Source: Actinomycetota bacterium
Lineage (GTDB): Bacteria > Actinomycetota > Geothermincolia > Geothermincolales > RBG-13-55-18
DNA length: 52,326 nt
Direction: 5' to 3'
Assembly (NCBI GenBank): GCA_028697145.1
Contig: JAQVFR010000023.1
Location: forward strand, 1-52,326
Shown: positions 1-8,279 of the stretch, in pieces
How the letters are laid out: every line of letters begins with the position of its first letter
Numbering within the stretch: position 1 is the first letter of the stretch
Program-made: the position numbers and the translations under genes
The notes under the pieces: model-generated
What the model saw: only the letters and a program-made list of their open reading frames with translations
Databases searched by the model: none
What the model was told of the DNA's origin: nothing

Positions 1-44
1 ACCACACTGAAGCGCTTGTGCATGTCCATACCCGCGTGTAGCAT
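1..44 (-). CDS. IS110-family transposase, N-terminus only (runs off window)
   Basis: Only the first 14 complete codons are present, reading MLHAGMDMHKRFSV on the minus strand. The small-Gly-x-Asp-x-His-Lys pattern is the usual opening of IS110-family DEDD transposases, where this Asp is the first catalytic acid. An AAGGAGG ribosome binding site lies at 54-60, nine bases before the ATG. The rest of the gene is outside the window, so completeness cannot be judged. It differs from the complete IS110-type transposase at 48379-49383, so it is a separate element. The family call rests on few residues plus the hairpin upstream. Confidence 0.65.
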   Translation of the reverse strand, partial: MLHAGMDMHKRFSV

Positions 45-62
45 TGTAACCAGCCTCCTTCC

Positions 63-98
63 TGCTACCGCCTACTGTTTCCCACAGTGATGGTAGCA
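63..98 (-). other. Hairpin upstream of IS110-type transposase (possible bridge-RNA part)
   Basis: TGCTACC (63-69) pairs perfectly with GGTAGCA (92-98), with an inner CTGT/ACAG stem. It lies just upstream of the transposase start at 44. In IS110-family elements the non-coding end next to the transposase gene encodes a structured bridge RNA. Assigning this hairpin to such an RNA is inference; it could also be a terminator or regulatory hairpin. Confidence 0.35.
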
Positions 99-138
99 CG
101 GGGGGCTGCTTTTTCATGAAGTCACCCGTGCTAGAATA

Positions 139-157
139 TATACCGACGGTCGGTATA
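139..157. promoter_or_regulatory. Perfect 19-bp palindromic operator, TetR type
   Basis: TATACCGACGGTCGGTATA is a perfect inverted repeat around one central G (148). It ends 23 bases before the probable TetR start at 181. It resembles well-known TetR-family operators with ACCGAC/GTCGGT half-sites. Its position and symmetry predict autoregulation by the adjacent regulator and probably control of the ABC exporter operon. Confidence 0.75.
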
Positions 158-180
158 ATATGCGAGAAGGAAGATCAGGC

Positions 181-918
181 ATGGCACGTCCCAGAAGATC
201 GCAGGCCAGAGAGGACGCAAAGGGAGAGTTCGTAGAGGCTGCCTGGGAGTTGTTCTCGCGCCGCGGATACGACGCTACGCCGGTCAGCGCCATCATCGAG
301 AAGGTGGGCCTCTCCAAGGGCTCCTTCTATTATTACTTCACTAGCAAGGAAGAGGTTCTCGACGCCGTCGTGAGTCGCATCGTCGACGAGATCTCCCGCG
401 CGGTGGAGCCCATACCCTCACATCCTGAGTTCACGACCCAGGAGAAAATGAGAAGTTTCTTCCGGGCCATAGGCGACTGGAAGGTGGCCAACATGGATAT
501 CATCCGCGAGGCGGCGGAGGTGATATACCGCGACGAAAACGTAATCATCCGTCACAAGATGAACAACATGGTTGTGGAAAGGCTGAGTCCCGCTCTTGCG
601 GAGATCGTCGCCCGGGGCATCGAGGAAGGCGCCATTGACGCCGAGGAAGCCGAGGGTACGGCGGAGATGATCCTTCGTTTCTTTAACGCCATGGCGGAGA
701 TGCAGGCGGCTTCCTTCGTTGCCGCCAAGGACGATCCCGCAGCCCTGATGAGAGTAATACGCAAGGCCGAACTATACATGGCTGCCATCGAGAAGATGTT
801 GGGCGTCAGCAGGGGCGTCCTTTCCCCGCTGGATGCAGACTTCGAGGAAAGACTGCAGGGAGCCGTAAGCGGGGAGGGGATGCCTCGAGAGCCGGGCCTG
901 TCGGGAGAGAGGGGTTGA
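181..918 (+). CDS. TetR/AcrR family transcriptional regulator
   Basis: The 245-residue protein has the canonical TetR N-terminal helix-turn-helix at about residues 15-60, including GLSKGSFYYYFTSKEE. The C-terminal region is the usual divergent helical ligand-binding domain. The start at 181 is preferred over the in-frame ATG at 160 because GAAGGAAG sits a proper distance upstream of 181. A perfect palindrome at 139-157 is the likely operator, so the gene should repress itself. It is followed 64 bases later by an ABC-2 exporter operon in the same direction, so its ligand is plausibly an exported compound. The substrate cannot be named from sequence. Confidence 0.9.
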   Translation: MARPRRSQAREDAKGEFVEAAWELFSRRGYDATPVSAIIEKVGLSKGSFYYYFTSKEEVLDAVVSRIVDEISRAVEPIPSHPEFTTQEKMRSFFRAIGDWKVANMDIIREAAEVIYRDENVIIRHKMNNMVVERLSPALAEIVARGIEEGAIDAEEAEGTAEMILRFFNAMAEMQAASFVAAKDDPAALMRVIRKAELYMAAIEKMLGVSRGVLSPLDADFEERLQGAVSGEGMPREPGLSGERG

Positions 919-982
919 ACGGGAAGCCCGGGCGCTCCAAGCGGAGCCGTGCCGGGCCGGCGAAGATGAAGGGGTGAACTTA

Positions 983-1846
983 ATGGTGGGTGATGAGCGT
1001 ATCTCGGCCGAGAACATCGCGTATTCATACGGCGACCTCCTGGCCGTCGACCATATCTCCTTCGGCGTAGGCGCGGGGCAGGTGCTCGGCTTTCTCGGCC
1101 CCAACGGTGCCGGTAAGACCACCACGCTGAAGATGCTCATCGGCCTGCTGGCGCCGCAGGGGGGCAAGGTCACCATCCTGGGCAGGGATATCACCAGGGA
1201 GCGGGAGGAGATCCAGGGCCAGATCGGGGTTTGCTTCGAGGAGAAGAGCCTCTACGAGGATATGTCGGCCGCTGCCAACCTGCGCTTCTTCGCCTCTCTT
1301 TTCGGCATAAAGAGGCCCGACACCGCCGCCCTGCTCGACCGGGTCGGCCTGCCGGGCGAGCGCAGGGACAAGGTGGCGAACTACTCCAAGGGCATGAAAC
1401 AGCGCCTGATGGTGGCCAGGGCCCTGGTGAACCGTCCCAAGGTGCTGTTCCTGGATGAGCCGACCGACGGCCTCGACCCCGTATCCTCAGAGGCCATACG
1501 CGACGTGATCATGGAGGAGAAGGCCGGGGGCGTCACGGTCTTTCTCACCACCCACGACATGATGGAAGCGGATAAGCTGTCAGACCACGTGGCCTTCATA
1601 AGCGACGGCCGCATCGCCGCCTTCGACACCCCGGAGAACCTCAAGCACGAGTACGGCAAGCGGGTGCTGAAGATACGCTATCACGAGGACGGCCGTCTAC
1701 GCGAACAGGAGCTGCCCCTCGAGGAGAAGGAGACGGGCCGGCGCATCCAGGAGATACTGGAAGGCGGTAACGTCCTCGACATGCACACCGAGGAGGCCAC
1801 CCTGGAGGACATCTTCATCCGGCTGACGGGGAAGAAACTGGGATGA
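983..1846 (+). CDS. ABC-2 type transporter, ATP-binding subunit
   Basis: A 287-residue ATPase with Walker A GPNGAGKTT (about residues 40-48), the signature region NYSKGMKQRL, Walker B VLFLDEPTDGLDP and the switch histidine in TTHDMME. It should power export by the two permeases downstream. The residue normally occupied by the Q-loop Gln appears as Glu in GVCFEEKSLY, which is unusual. ATG at 983 is chosen because AAGGGG at 969-974 is well placed for it; an in-frame GTG at 974 overlaps that site. The gene overlaps the first permease by four bases (ATGA). Confidence 0.92.
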   Translation: MVGDERISAENIAYSYGDLLAVDHISFGVGAGQVLGFLGPNGAGKTTTLKMLIGLLAPQGGKVTILGRDITREREEIQGQIGVCFEEKSLYEDMSAAANLRFFASLFGIKRPDTAALLDRVGLPGERRDKVANYSKGMKQRLMVARALVNRPKVLFLDEPTDGLDPVSSEAIRDVIMEEKAGGVTVFLTTHDMMEADKLSDHVAFISDGRIAAFDTPENLKHEYGKRVLKIRYHEDGRLREQELPLEEKETGRRIQEILEGGNVLDMHTEEATLEDIFIRLTGKKLG

Positions 1847-2934
1847 ACAGGGTTTTCGCCATCGTAAGGAAGGACGTCGCGCAGATCCTGCGCAACCGCT
1901 TCGTCGCGGTCATCTCGCTTTTGTTCATCGTCATCTACGCGTTGATGTATTATCTCCTGCCCTCGGACGTGGACGAGGTGTTCAGGATGGGATTCTATCT
2001 CGAGGTGAGCGAGGAAGCGGCCGGGGAACTGGGCGTCGAGGTCGGCGAGGACGAGATCGCGGAGAGGTTGAGCGGGGCGGGCAAGGGGGAGGCGGGGGAA
2101 GGGCTGGAGCTGGTGTGGGCGGAATCGGTGGAGGGCCTCAGGAGGTCGGTGGAGGAAGGCGAGGTCAGCGCCGGCCTGTCCTTCGTCGTCTCGGGGGCGG
2201 AACCCGAGCTCGTCCTCTATGTCTCATCCGATACCCCGGAGGAGGTGGCGGGAGCGGGCGAGGCCGTAGCCGCCGAGATCGGCTATGCCCTCTTGGGCTT
2301 CGAGTTACCGGCCGACTTCAGGGCGACGGTGATAGGCACGGACATGGCGGGCCGGCAGATCCCGATGAAGGACAGGCTGCGGGTCGTCCTCATCTCCTTC
2401 GTGCTCCTCCTCGAGTTGTTCAGCCTGGGGAACCTGCTCATGGAGGAGGTCCAGAAAAAGACGGCCATGGCCCTTCTGGTCACGCCCGTTACCCTGAGGG
2501 ATTTCATCTCGGCGAAGGCGGTCACGGGCATCCTGAACACGTTCTTCCTGGGATTCCTGCTGGCGCTGCTCCTGGGGGCGGTCTCGGCCGGGACCTGGCT
2601 TGCCGTCGTCGTCTTCCTCCTTCTCGGCGCCGCCATGATGGTGGGAGTGGCGTTTATCGTGGGCGCATCGAGCAGGGATTTCATCTCCATGGCGATGATA
2701 TCCGTGATCCCCATGGTGGTGCTGATAATTCCCGGCTTCCTGGTGATTTACCCCGGCTTCGAGTCGCCCGTCCTGAGGGCGATACCCACGTACTGGCTGG
2801 TCGCGCCCCTGAACGGTATCCTGAACTACGGCATGAGGCTTTCCGACTACACCACGTCCCTTATCTACATCGTCCTGTTCACCGTGGGCTTCTTCGCGCT
2901 GGGGTCGTTCATCTTGAGGAGGAGGCTGGCATGA
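1843..2934 (+). CDS. ABC-2 type transporter permease, first
   Basis: The 363-residue membrane protein has the ABC-2 permease layout. One helix lies near residues 20-42, followed by a large Glu/Gly-rich extracytoplasmic domain (about 43-185). A cluster of helices then runs to the C-terminus, with LLVTPVTLRDFISAKA between them. Its ATG overlaps the stop of the ATPase gene, indicating translational coupling, and its end overlaps the next permease start. The pairing of two different permeases with one ATPase suggests a heterodimeric exporter. Substrate unknown; the TetR-type regulator next door points to a drug, lipid or metabolite. Confidence 0.88.
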   Translation: MNRVFAIVRKDVAQILRNRFVAVISLLFIVIYALMYYLLPSDVDEVFRMGFYLEVSEEAAGELGVEVGEDEIAERLSGAGKGEAGEGLELVWAESVEGLRRSVEEGEVSAGLSFVVSGAEPELVLYVSSDTPEEVAGAGEAVAAEIGYALLGFELPADFRATVIGTDMAGRQIPMKDRLRVVLISFVLLLELFSLGNLLMEEVQKKTAMALLVTPVTLRDFISAKAVTGILNTFFLGFLLALLLGAVSAGTWLAVVVFLLLGAAMMVGVAFIVGASSRDFISMAMISVIPMVVLIIPGFLVIYPGFESPVLRAIPTYWLVAPLNGILNYGMRLSDYTTSLIYIVLFTVGFFALGSFILRRRLA

Positions 2935-3998
2935 GCGTACGCAGGGTCCTCGCCATAATGAAGAAGAGCCTTAATCCGAGGAACCCCTACATCATCTTCA
3001 CCATACTGGGCCCGCTGCTCTTCGCGGCCATATTCCAGCTCGTCTTCGGCATCTGGCAGACGAGGCCGAAGATCGCCGTCTACGAAGCCGGCGACGGGGC
3101 TATCACCCGGGAGCTCGAGGCCATGGAGGCCGTCGACCTGGTGGCGGCCGGTTCCGCGGACGAGGTCACCGCGCTGGTGGAGGACAAGAAGGCGGACGTG
3201 GGGGTGGTCTTCGGCGAGGAGACGAAGAAGAGGCTCGAGGCGGGAGAGAGAGCGCAGGTCGACATGTACATAAGCGGAGAGAGCCTGGCCAAGAACAGGG
3301 CCATAGCCCTGGCCGCGCTGACAGGCGCGGTGAGGTCCGTGTCTCCCGAAGTGCCCCGTGTCTACTTCGAACAGGTGAGGCTGGGGGAGGAAAAAGCGCT
3401 CTCCCTCATGGACATGTTCCTGCCCTTCATGGTCATTTACGTCATCCTTCTCGGCGGCTTGATGCTCACCTCCTCTTTCGTGGTGAACGAGAAGGAGAAG
3501 AGGACCTTCGCCGCGCTGCTGGTCACCCCGGTCACCCTCCCCGAGGTGCTCATCGCTTTCGGGTTGGTCGGGGTCATCGTCTCACTGGTCATGGGGATCA
3601 TCCTCATGCTGCTCACCGTCGGGTTCGCTCAACCCCTACTCATGTTCGCGATATTCGCGTTGGGGTCGCTGCTCGGGGTGGAATGGGGGCTGCTCCTCGG
3701 CATGATGTCCAGGGACCAGACCACGCTGGTGGCCTACATGAAGGCGTTCGGCGTCTTCCTCCTCGTACCGGCGCTCTTCATCGTCTTCCCAGACTGGCCG
3801 CAGTGGATAGCGAGGATCTTTCCCACCTACTATATCGCCAACCCCGTCTTCCGCATCGTCATCTACGGGGAGGGCTGGAGCGAGCTGGGCTGGCAGATCC
3901 TGGCGCTCGCGGGATTCGCCGTCCTCTTCCTCGTGCCGCTCCTGGCCGTGATGCTGCGGACGCGGAGCTCGGCCGCAAACAGGCTGTTCACCACGTAG
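2931..3998 (+). CDS. ABC-2 type transporter permease, second
   Basis: A 355-residue permease beginning MSVRRVLAIMKKSLNPRNPY, with the ABC-2 architecture: an N-terminal helix, a soluble extracytoplasmic domain to about residue 155, then about five further helices. It shares the LLVTPVTLPEVL motif with the preceding permease, so the two are distant paralogs. The ATG at 2931 overlaps the upstream stop by four bases. The operon appears to end here, as a new promoter region begins at about 4016. Confidence 0.88.
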   Translation: MSVRRVLAIMKKSLNPRNPYIIFTILGPLLFAAIFQLVFGIWQTRPKIAVYEAGDGAITRELEAMEAVDLVAAGSADEVTALVEDKKADVGVVFGEETKKRLEAGERAQVDMYISGESLAKNRAIALAALTGAVRSVSPEVPRVYFEQVRLGEEKALSLMDMFLPFMVIYVILLGGLMLTSSFVVNEKEKRTFAALLVTPVTLPEVLIAFGLVGVIVSLVMGIILMLLTVGFAQPLLMFAIFALGSLLGVEWGLLLGMMSRDQTTLVAYMKAFGVFLLVPALFIVFPDWPQWIARIFPTYYIANPVFRIVIYGEGWSELGWQILALAGFAVLFLVPLLAVMLRTRSSAANRLFTT

Positions 3999-4015
3999 AA
4001 AGCGGTCCGCCTTTG

Positions 4016-4043
4016 TTTACACACGCCGCGCGGCGTGAATAAT
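4016..4043 (+). promoter_or_regulatory. Promoter with a 16-bp palindrome filling its spacer
   Basis: TTTACA (4016-4021) and AATAAT (4038-4043) form a plausible -35/-10 pair with 16-bp spacing. The spacer 4022-4037 is exactly a perfect 16-bp palindrome, CACGCCGCGCGGCGTG. An operator in this position would block RNA polymerase. The hairpin could instead terminate the upstream ABC operon, but no T-run follows it. Confidence 0.5.
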
Positions 4044-4095
4044 AGTGTATGTAGCCGCCGTTTTGCCCTTCAGGATATCTTCGGAGGTGTTGAGC

Positions 4096-4407
4096 ATGGC
4101 TTTCATCGCGGCATTCGTAGCCCACGCACCAGACGCGGACCCCGAGAAGCACAGGTGCGTAATCGAGACCCCCAAGTACAAGCTCTACGTGAGCGTGGTG
4201 CAGGGCCAGGAGCAGGCGAAGGAGGTTTGCGGCAAACTCGCCGCGGAGGAGGGTGTCACCTCAATCGTGCTTTGCCCCGGCTTCACCAACCGCGACGTGG
4301 CCGAGATCGCGGAGGCCGTCGGGCCCGGATGCGGGGTCAACGTGGCGAGGGGGGACGGCCCCAGCACCAGGATCGCCGTCGAGACCATCGCCAGGGAGTG
4401 GTCCTGA
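4096..4407 (+). CDS. Small DUF6506-like protein
   Basis: A 103-residue soluble protein starting MAFIAAFVAHAPDADPEKHR, preceded by GGAGGT at 4083-4088. It resembles the DUF6506 family by the opening AAFVAHAPDADP segment and the later VLCPGFTNRDVAEIAEA and NVARGDGPS segments. No catalytic motif is known to me for this family. It sits 23 bases upstream of the kinase-dehydrogenase fusion and probably shares its promoter at 4016-4043, so a role with that enzyme is likely but unproven. Confidence 0.7.
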   Translation: MAFIAAFVAHAPDADPEKHRCVIETPKYKLYVSVVQGQEQAKEVCGKLAAEEGVTSIVLCPGFTNRDVAEIAEAVGPGCGVNVARGDGPSTRIAVETIAREWS

Positions 4408-4430
4408 CCGCCGGAACAAAAGGAGTCTTC

Positions 4431-7094
4431 ATGGGCAAGTCGTTCCTGATGGCGTTCGATCTCGGCGGCGGCTCGGGCAGATGCCTGCTCGCGGATGTGG
4501 ACACCGGCACCACCTTCAGCGCGAAAAGGAACTGGTCGCACCCCGTCGCGCCCGACACCGCGGGCCTCGGTTTTGACCTCGACCTCGGGGATATGTGGAA
4601 TAAACTGGGCGAGGCTTGCCGCCAGGTTATGCTTGAGGCCGGCGCGGAGGCGGAAGACGTCCGGGGAGTAGCCGCCTGCAGCATGCGCAACACAACCGTG
4701 CTCCTGGACGGCGATGGCAACCCGCTCTTCGCCGTGCCCAACCAGGACGCGCGCGCTCTGGGCAGCGCGCTCATGCTCGCGGGCGAGCGCGGCATGGAGG
4801 TCTACGAAGCCGGCGGACACTGGCCCAGCCCTCTCTTCACCGGCGCCAGGCTGCTGTGGCTGCGGGACAACGCGCCGCAGCTGCTGGAGCAGGCGGCGAG
4901 GGTGGCAAGCCTTTCGGACTGGGTGGGTCTGCGCCTGGGCGGCGTCCTTCTCGCGGAGAGGTCCCAGTCGAGCGAGACCCTCCTCTTCGACCAGCGCGCC
5001 GACGACTGGGACCGCGACCTCATCGCTTCCCTCGGCATGGATCCCGCCCTCTTCCCCGAGACGGTCGATGCCGGTACGCGCATAGGCGCCCTGACGGCGC
5101 CGGCGGCGGAACACCTGGGGCTGGCGCCGGGGACCCCGGTGGCGGCGGGAGGGGCGGACACGCAGTGCGGACTGCTGGGGATGGGATGCACGGGAGAGGG
5201 CATGGTGGGGATCAGCGCGGGGACCAGCATGCCGGTGCAGCAGGTGACCGCCTCGTACGTGCTGGATGGCGAGGGCCGCCTGTGGAGCGGACGGCACGTC
5301 GTGCCCGGCCTCTACCTGGTGGAGAGCAACGGCATGATCACGGGGACGGTGCTGGAGTGGTTCGCGCGCATACTCTACCCAGACAGCAGCGACCCGCTGG
5401 CGGCGCTCTTCACCGAGGCCGCGGCGTCCGAGCCCGGCGCCGCCGGGATATATTCCACCCTGGGCGCACGGGTATTCGACGCGCGCACCACCAGCGTATT
5501 GCTGGGTAATCTTACCATGTCGCACATGGTCACCCCGGATGTCTCCTCATTCCGCGCCCATGTGGGCCGCGCCCTGCTGGAGGGCATAGCCTACTCCGCC
5601 CGCGCCAACCTCGACCAGGTGCAGGCGGCGACGCGCCTGGAGCCCACGGGCGTCTGGGTGGGAGGCGGCATGTCGAAAAGCTCCGCGTGGACGGGCATGG
5701 TCGCTGACATCCTGGGCAGGAAGGTGGGTGTGCCCTCCAGCCCGGAGGTATCGGCACTGGGAACAGCCGTCTGCGCGGGCGTGGGCGCTGGTCTTTTCCG
5801 CGACCTGGGCGAGGGCGTGGGACGGCTCTCCCGCCTGGAGAGGGAACACGAGCCGGGCGCCCACTGCGAGAAATACCAGGGGCTCTACGCGGGATGGCGG
5901 CAGGCCGTGGAAATGCGCGCCGAATGCGACGCCCACATGGCCAACCTCATGGCCATGGCCATGATAAGCCGCGCTCCGGCCGCGAGCGAGGCCCCCGCCG
6001 CTTTCCGCCCCCGCATCCTGGTCACCGCATCCATGGACGAGGAGGCGCTGGACGAGCTGCGCGAGATGGGCGAGGTCAACTACAGTTCATGGCGGGAGAG
6101 CCGCAACGTGTTTGGGGGTGGAGATGACCTGGTGAAAGCGCTGCGGGACTTCGAGGTCTTCGTGACGGAGATGGACATCGTGGACTTCGAGGCGCTGAAG
6201 GGGCTTCCGGACCTGAAGATGATCATTTGCTGCCGCGTGAACGCGGTGAACGTGGACCTGGAGGCGGCCACCGCCTTCGGCGTCCCGGTGGCGAACACGC
6301 CCGGCAGGAACGCGGACGCCGTGGCGGACCTCACCGTGGCCCTCATGGTCATGCTGGCGCGCAATCTCGCGCAGGCCGCCTCCTTCCTCAAGGAGGGGGG
6401 CTTCGAGGCGGGCGACATGGCGAGGATGGGCGAGGCCTACCTTGCGTACCAGGGAAAGGAACTGTGGCGTAAGACGGTGGGCCTGGTGGGCCTGGGCAGC
6501 GTGGGTGAGCGTGTGGCGCGCAGGCTCGTGCCCTTCGGCGCGCGGGTGCTCTTCTACGACCCCGCTGTGGGGGCGGGGGAAGGGGCGCTCGCCGGGGCGG
6601 AGAAGGTCTCCTTCAATGAGCTGCTCGAGCGCAGCGACTTCGTGAGCCTCCACGCGCCCGCCATCGAGGCCACGGAGAACATGATGGACCGCGCAGCCTT
6701 CTCGCTGATGAAGGAGGGCGCCTTCTTCATAAACACCGCGCGGCCGTCCCTCGTGGATGACGGAGCCCTGGCGGAGGCGCTGGAATCGGGCAGGCTGGCC
6801 GGCGCAGCCCTGGACGTGTTCACGGTGGAGCCGCCCGGGTCGGACGACCGCCTGGTGGTGAGAGAAAACGTGATCGCGACGCCGCACGTCGGGGGGAACA
6901 CCGTGGAGATAGGCGCACACCAGGGGGAGATAGCCGCGCGGCAGCTGCGCATGCTGCTGAGGGGCGAGGCGCCCGAGCACGTCCTCAACCCGGAGGTGAT
7001 GGAGGGGTTCTCCTGGACCGGCTCCCGCCGCGAGCCTCCGCCCGGGGAGCTGGAGCGCCTGGCCGCCAACCCCAAGCCCTCCATGACCTCCTGA
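4431..7094 (+). CDS. FGGY-family carbohydrate kinase fused to D-2-hydroxyacid dehydrogenase
   Basis: An 887-residue two-domain enzyme. Residues 1 to about 515 are an FGGY sugar kinase: the phosphate-binding loop AFDLGGGSGR at the N-terminus, GGADTQCG in the middle, and GGGMSKSSAW before the C-terminal ATPase lobe. Residues about 525-860 form an NAD-dependent D-isomer 2-hydroxyacid dehydrogenase. That part has the dinucleotide motif GLGSVG (about 685) and catalytic Arg in NTARPSLVD, Glu in FTVEPPG and His in TPHVGGNT. Each half is about full length for its family. The start at 4431 follows AAAGGAG. LsrK-like AI-2 kinases are the nearest kinase type I recognise. The substrate is unknown. Confidence 0.88.
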   Translation: MGKSFLMAFDLGGGSGRCLLADVDTGTTFSAKRNWSHPVAPDTAGLGFDLDLGDMWNKLGEACRQVMLEAGAEAEDVRGVAACSMRNTTVLLDGDGNPLFAVPNQDARALGSALMLAGERGMEVYEAGGHWPSPLFTGARLLWLRDNAPQLLEQAARVASLSDWVGLRLGGVLLAERSQSSETLLFDQRADDWDRDLIASLGMDPALFPETVDAGTRIGALTAPAAEHLGLAPGTPVAAGGADTQCGLLGMGCTGEGMVGISAGTSMPVQQVTASYVLDGEGRLWSGRHVVPGLYLVESNGMITGTVLEWFARILYPDSSDPLAALFTEAAASEPGAAGIYSTLGARVFDARTTSVLLGNLTMSHMVTPDVSSFRAHVGRALLEGIAYSARANLDQVQAATRLEPTGVWVGGGMSKSSAWTGMVADILGRKVGVPSSPEVSALGTAVCAGVGAGLFRDLGEGVGRLSRLEREHEPGAHCEKYQGLYAGWRQAVEMRAECDAHMANLMAMAMISRAPAASEAPAAFRPRILVTASMDEEALDELREMGEVNYSSWRESRNVFGGGDDLVKALRDFEVFVTEMDIVDFEALKGLPDLKMIICCRVNAVNVDLEAATAFGVPVANTPGRNADAVADLTVALMVMLARNLAQAASFLKEGGFEAGDMARMGEAYLAYQGKELWRKTVGLVGLGSVGERVARRLVPFGARVLFYDPAVGAGEGALAGAEKVSFNELLERSDFVSLHAPAIEATENMMDRAAFSLMKEGAFFINTARPSLVDDGALAEALESGRLAGAALDVFTVEPPGSDDRLVVRENVIATPHVGGNTVEIGAHQGEIAARQLRMLLRGEAPEHVLNPEVMEGFSWTGSRREPPPGELERLAANPKPSMTS

Positions 7095-7144
7095 CGTCCC
7101 GTCGGCGCAGAGGTAAATACTACCAGCCCCCGCACCCCCCATTT

Positions 7145-7169
7145 GTTTGCCGCGCCCGTTAAGGGGCAT
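7145..7169 (+). promoter_or_regulatory. Candidate SigB/SigF-type promoter upstream of HEAT gene
   Basis: GTTTGC (7145-7150) and GGGCAT (7164-7169) are separated by 13 bp. This resembles the GTTT-N13/14-GGGTAT promoter of Gram-positive general stress sigma factors. Similar pairs occur at 14045 and 16349. No standard -35/-10 pair is as good here. The sigma factor gene is not in the window. Confidence 0.4.
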
Positions 7170-7239
7170 AATAACAATAAAGCTCTTCTACGAGCGGGAG
7201 TTCGAAATCGACGCCCCTTCACGAGGGGCATTGTTTACG

Positions 7240-8238
7240 ATGAGACCGGAAGGGAGAGACGCGACGGTGTTCGACATGAACCCATTCGACATCATGCATG
7301 ACGACAAGACGGCGGACCTCATAAAGGCGCTGGGCGACGAGGATCCAGGCGTACGCTTGAAGGCCGTGAAGGCACTGGGGAAGACCAGGACCCGCCGCTC
7401 CGCGGACGCGCTGATCGCGATCCTCTCGGACAAGAACGAGAGAGTGAGATGGGCCGCCGCTGATTCCCTGCTAGAGATGGGGGAGCTGGTGGTCGAATCC
7501 CTGCTCGATGCCCTGGACGCGGAGGACAAGTACACGCGGGCGGAGGCGGCGGGTGTCCTGGGAAAGATGAGGAACGAGAGGGCCATCGAGCCCCTGATAG
7601 AGTGCATGAAGGACGACGACATCAACGTGAGGTGGATCGCCTCGAAGGCCCTGGCGACCATGGGATATCCCGCGGTCAGGCCCCTCATAGACGCCATGGA
7701 CGACAAGAGCCTGCGTATCCGCAAGCGGGCGATGGACGCCCTGGTCAAGATGGGGCAGCCGGCGATACGTCCCCTGGTGGAATCCCTCGACGACCAGCGG
7801 CTGCGCGTGCGTTGGGGAGCGCTTGAAGCCTGCGAGCACATGGGGTCCCAGGCGGCGGGGCTGCTCATGTTCGCGCTGGATACCGGCACCCTGCGCGCCA
7901 AGTGGAGGGCGGCGACGGCACTGGGAAGGATAGGAGACCCCAAGGCGCTCGAGTCGCTCATCGCCGCCTTGCGCGACAAGCACCATTACGTGAGGTGGAA
8001 AGCGGCCGAGGCGCTCGGCGCCATCGGCGACAAGGGCGCGGTGGACGCGCTCATCGAGGCCCTGGGCGACGAGAACAGGTACGTGCGCCTTGGCGCTGCC
8101 AGGTCCCTGGGCATACTCAAGGACGAGAGGTCGCTGCCGGCTCTCGAGGAGGCAACAAAGGACGAGGACGTCCTCGTCCAGGAGGCCGCCGAAAGGGCGC
8201 TCAGAAACGTGAGGTTCGCCATCCGTTTCGGTGATTGA
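7240..8238 (+). CDS. HEAT-repeat (PBS-lyase type) scaffold protein
   Basis: The protein is built almost entirely of about nine to ten 31-residue HEAT/PBS-lyase repeats. Typical units are VRWAAADSLLEMGELVVESL and VRWKAAEALGAIGDKGAVDA. Such repeats form superhelical protein-binding scaffolds; no catalytic residues are visible. The start is uncertain: ATG 7240, GTG 7267 (AGGGAG 10 bases upstream) and ATG 7276 are all possible. A close paralog lies at 34827-35810, matching unit by unit, including the shared EDKYTRAEAAGVLGKM-type block. It is probably expressed alone from the promoter at 7145. Partner unknown. Confidence 0.85.
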   Translation: MRPEGRDATVFDMNPFDIMHDDKTADLIKALGDEDPGVRLKAVKALGKTRTRRSADALIAILSDKNERVRWAAADSLLEMGELVVESLLDALDAEDKYTRAEAAGVLGKMRNERAIEPLIECMKDDDINVRWIASKALATMGYPAVRPLIDAMDDKSLRIRKRAMDALVKMGQPAIRPLVESLDDQRLRVRWGALEACEHMGSQAAGLLMFALDTGTLRAKWRAATALGRIGDPKALESLIAALRDKHHYVRWKAAEALGAIGDKGAVDALIEALGDENRYVRLGAARSLGILKDERSLPALEEATKDEDVLVQEAAERALRNVRFAIRFGD

Positions 8239-8279
8239 ACCCCTCCGCGCGCGTGATGACTGTGCTCCCGTGCTTCCGC

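Noticed and set aside
4022-4037. Palindrome as a simple intrinsic terminator of the ABC operon
   Set aside because: No T-run follows and it fits exactly between promoter boxes, so operator was preferred, though termination is not excluded.
4185-5525. Long open frame on the minus strand opposite the kinase gene
   Set aside because: It is an artefact of high GC content. The composition is Arg/His/Gly-rich without motifs, and the plus-strand frame is a clear enzyme.
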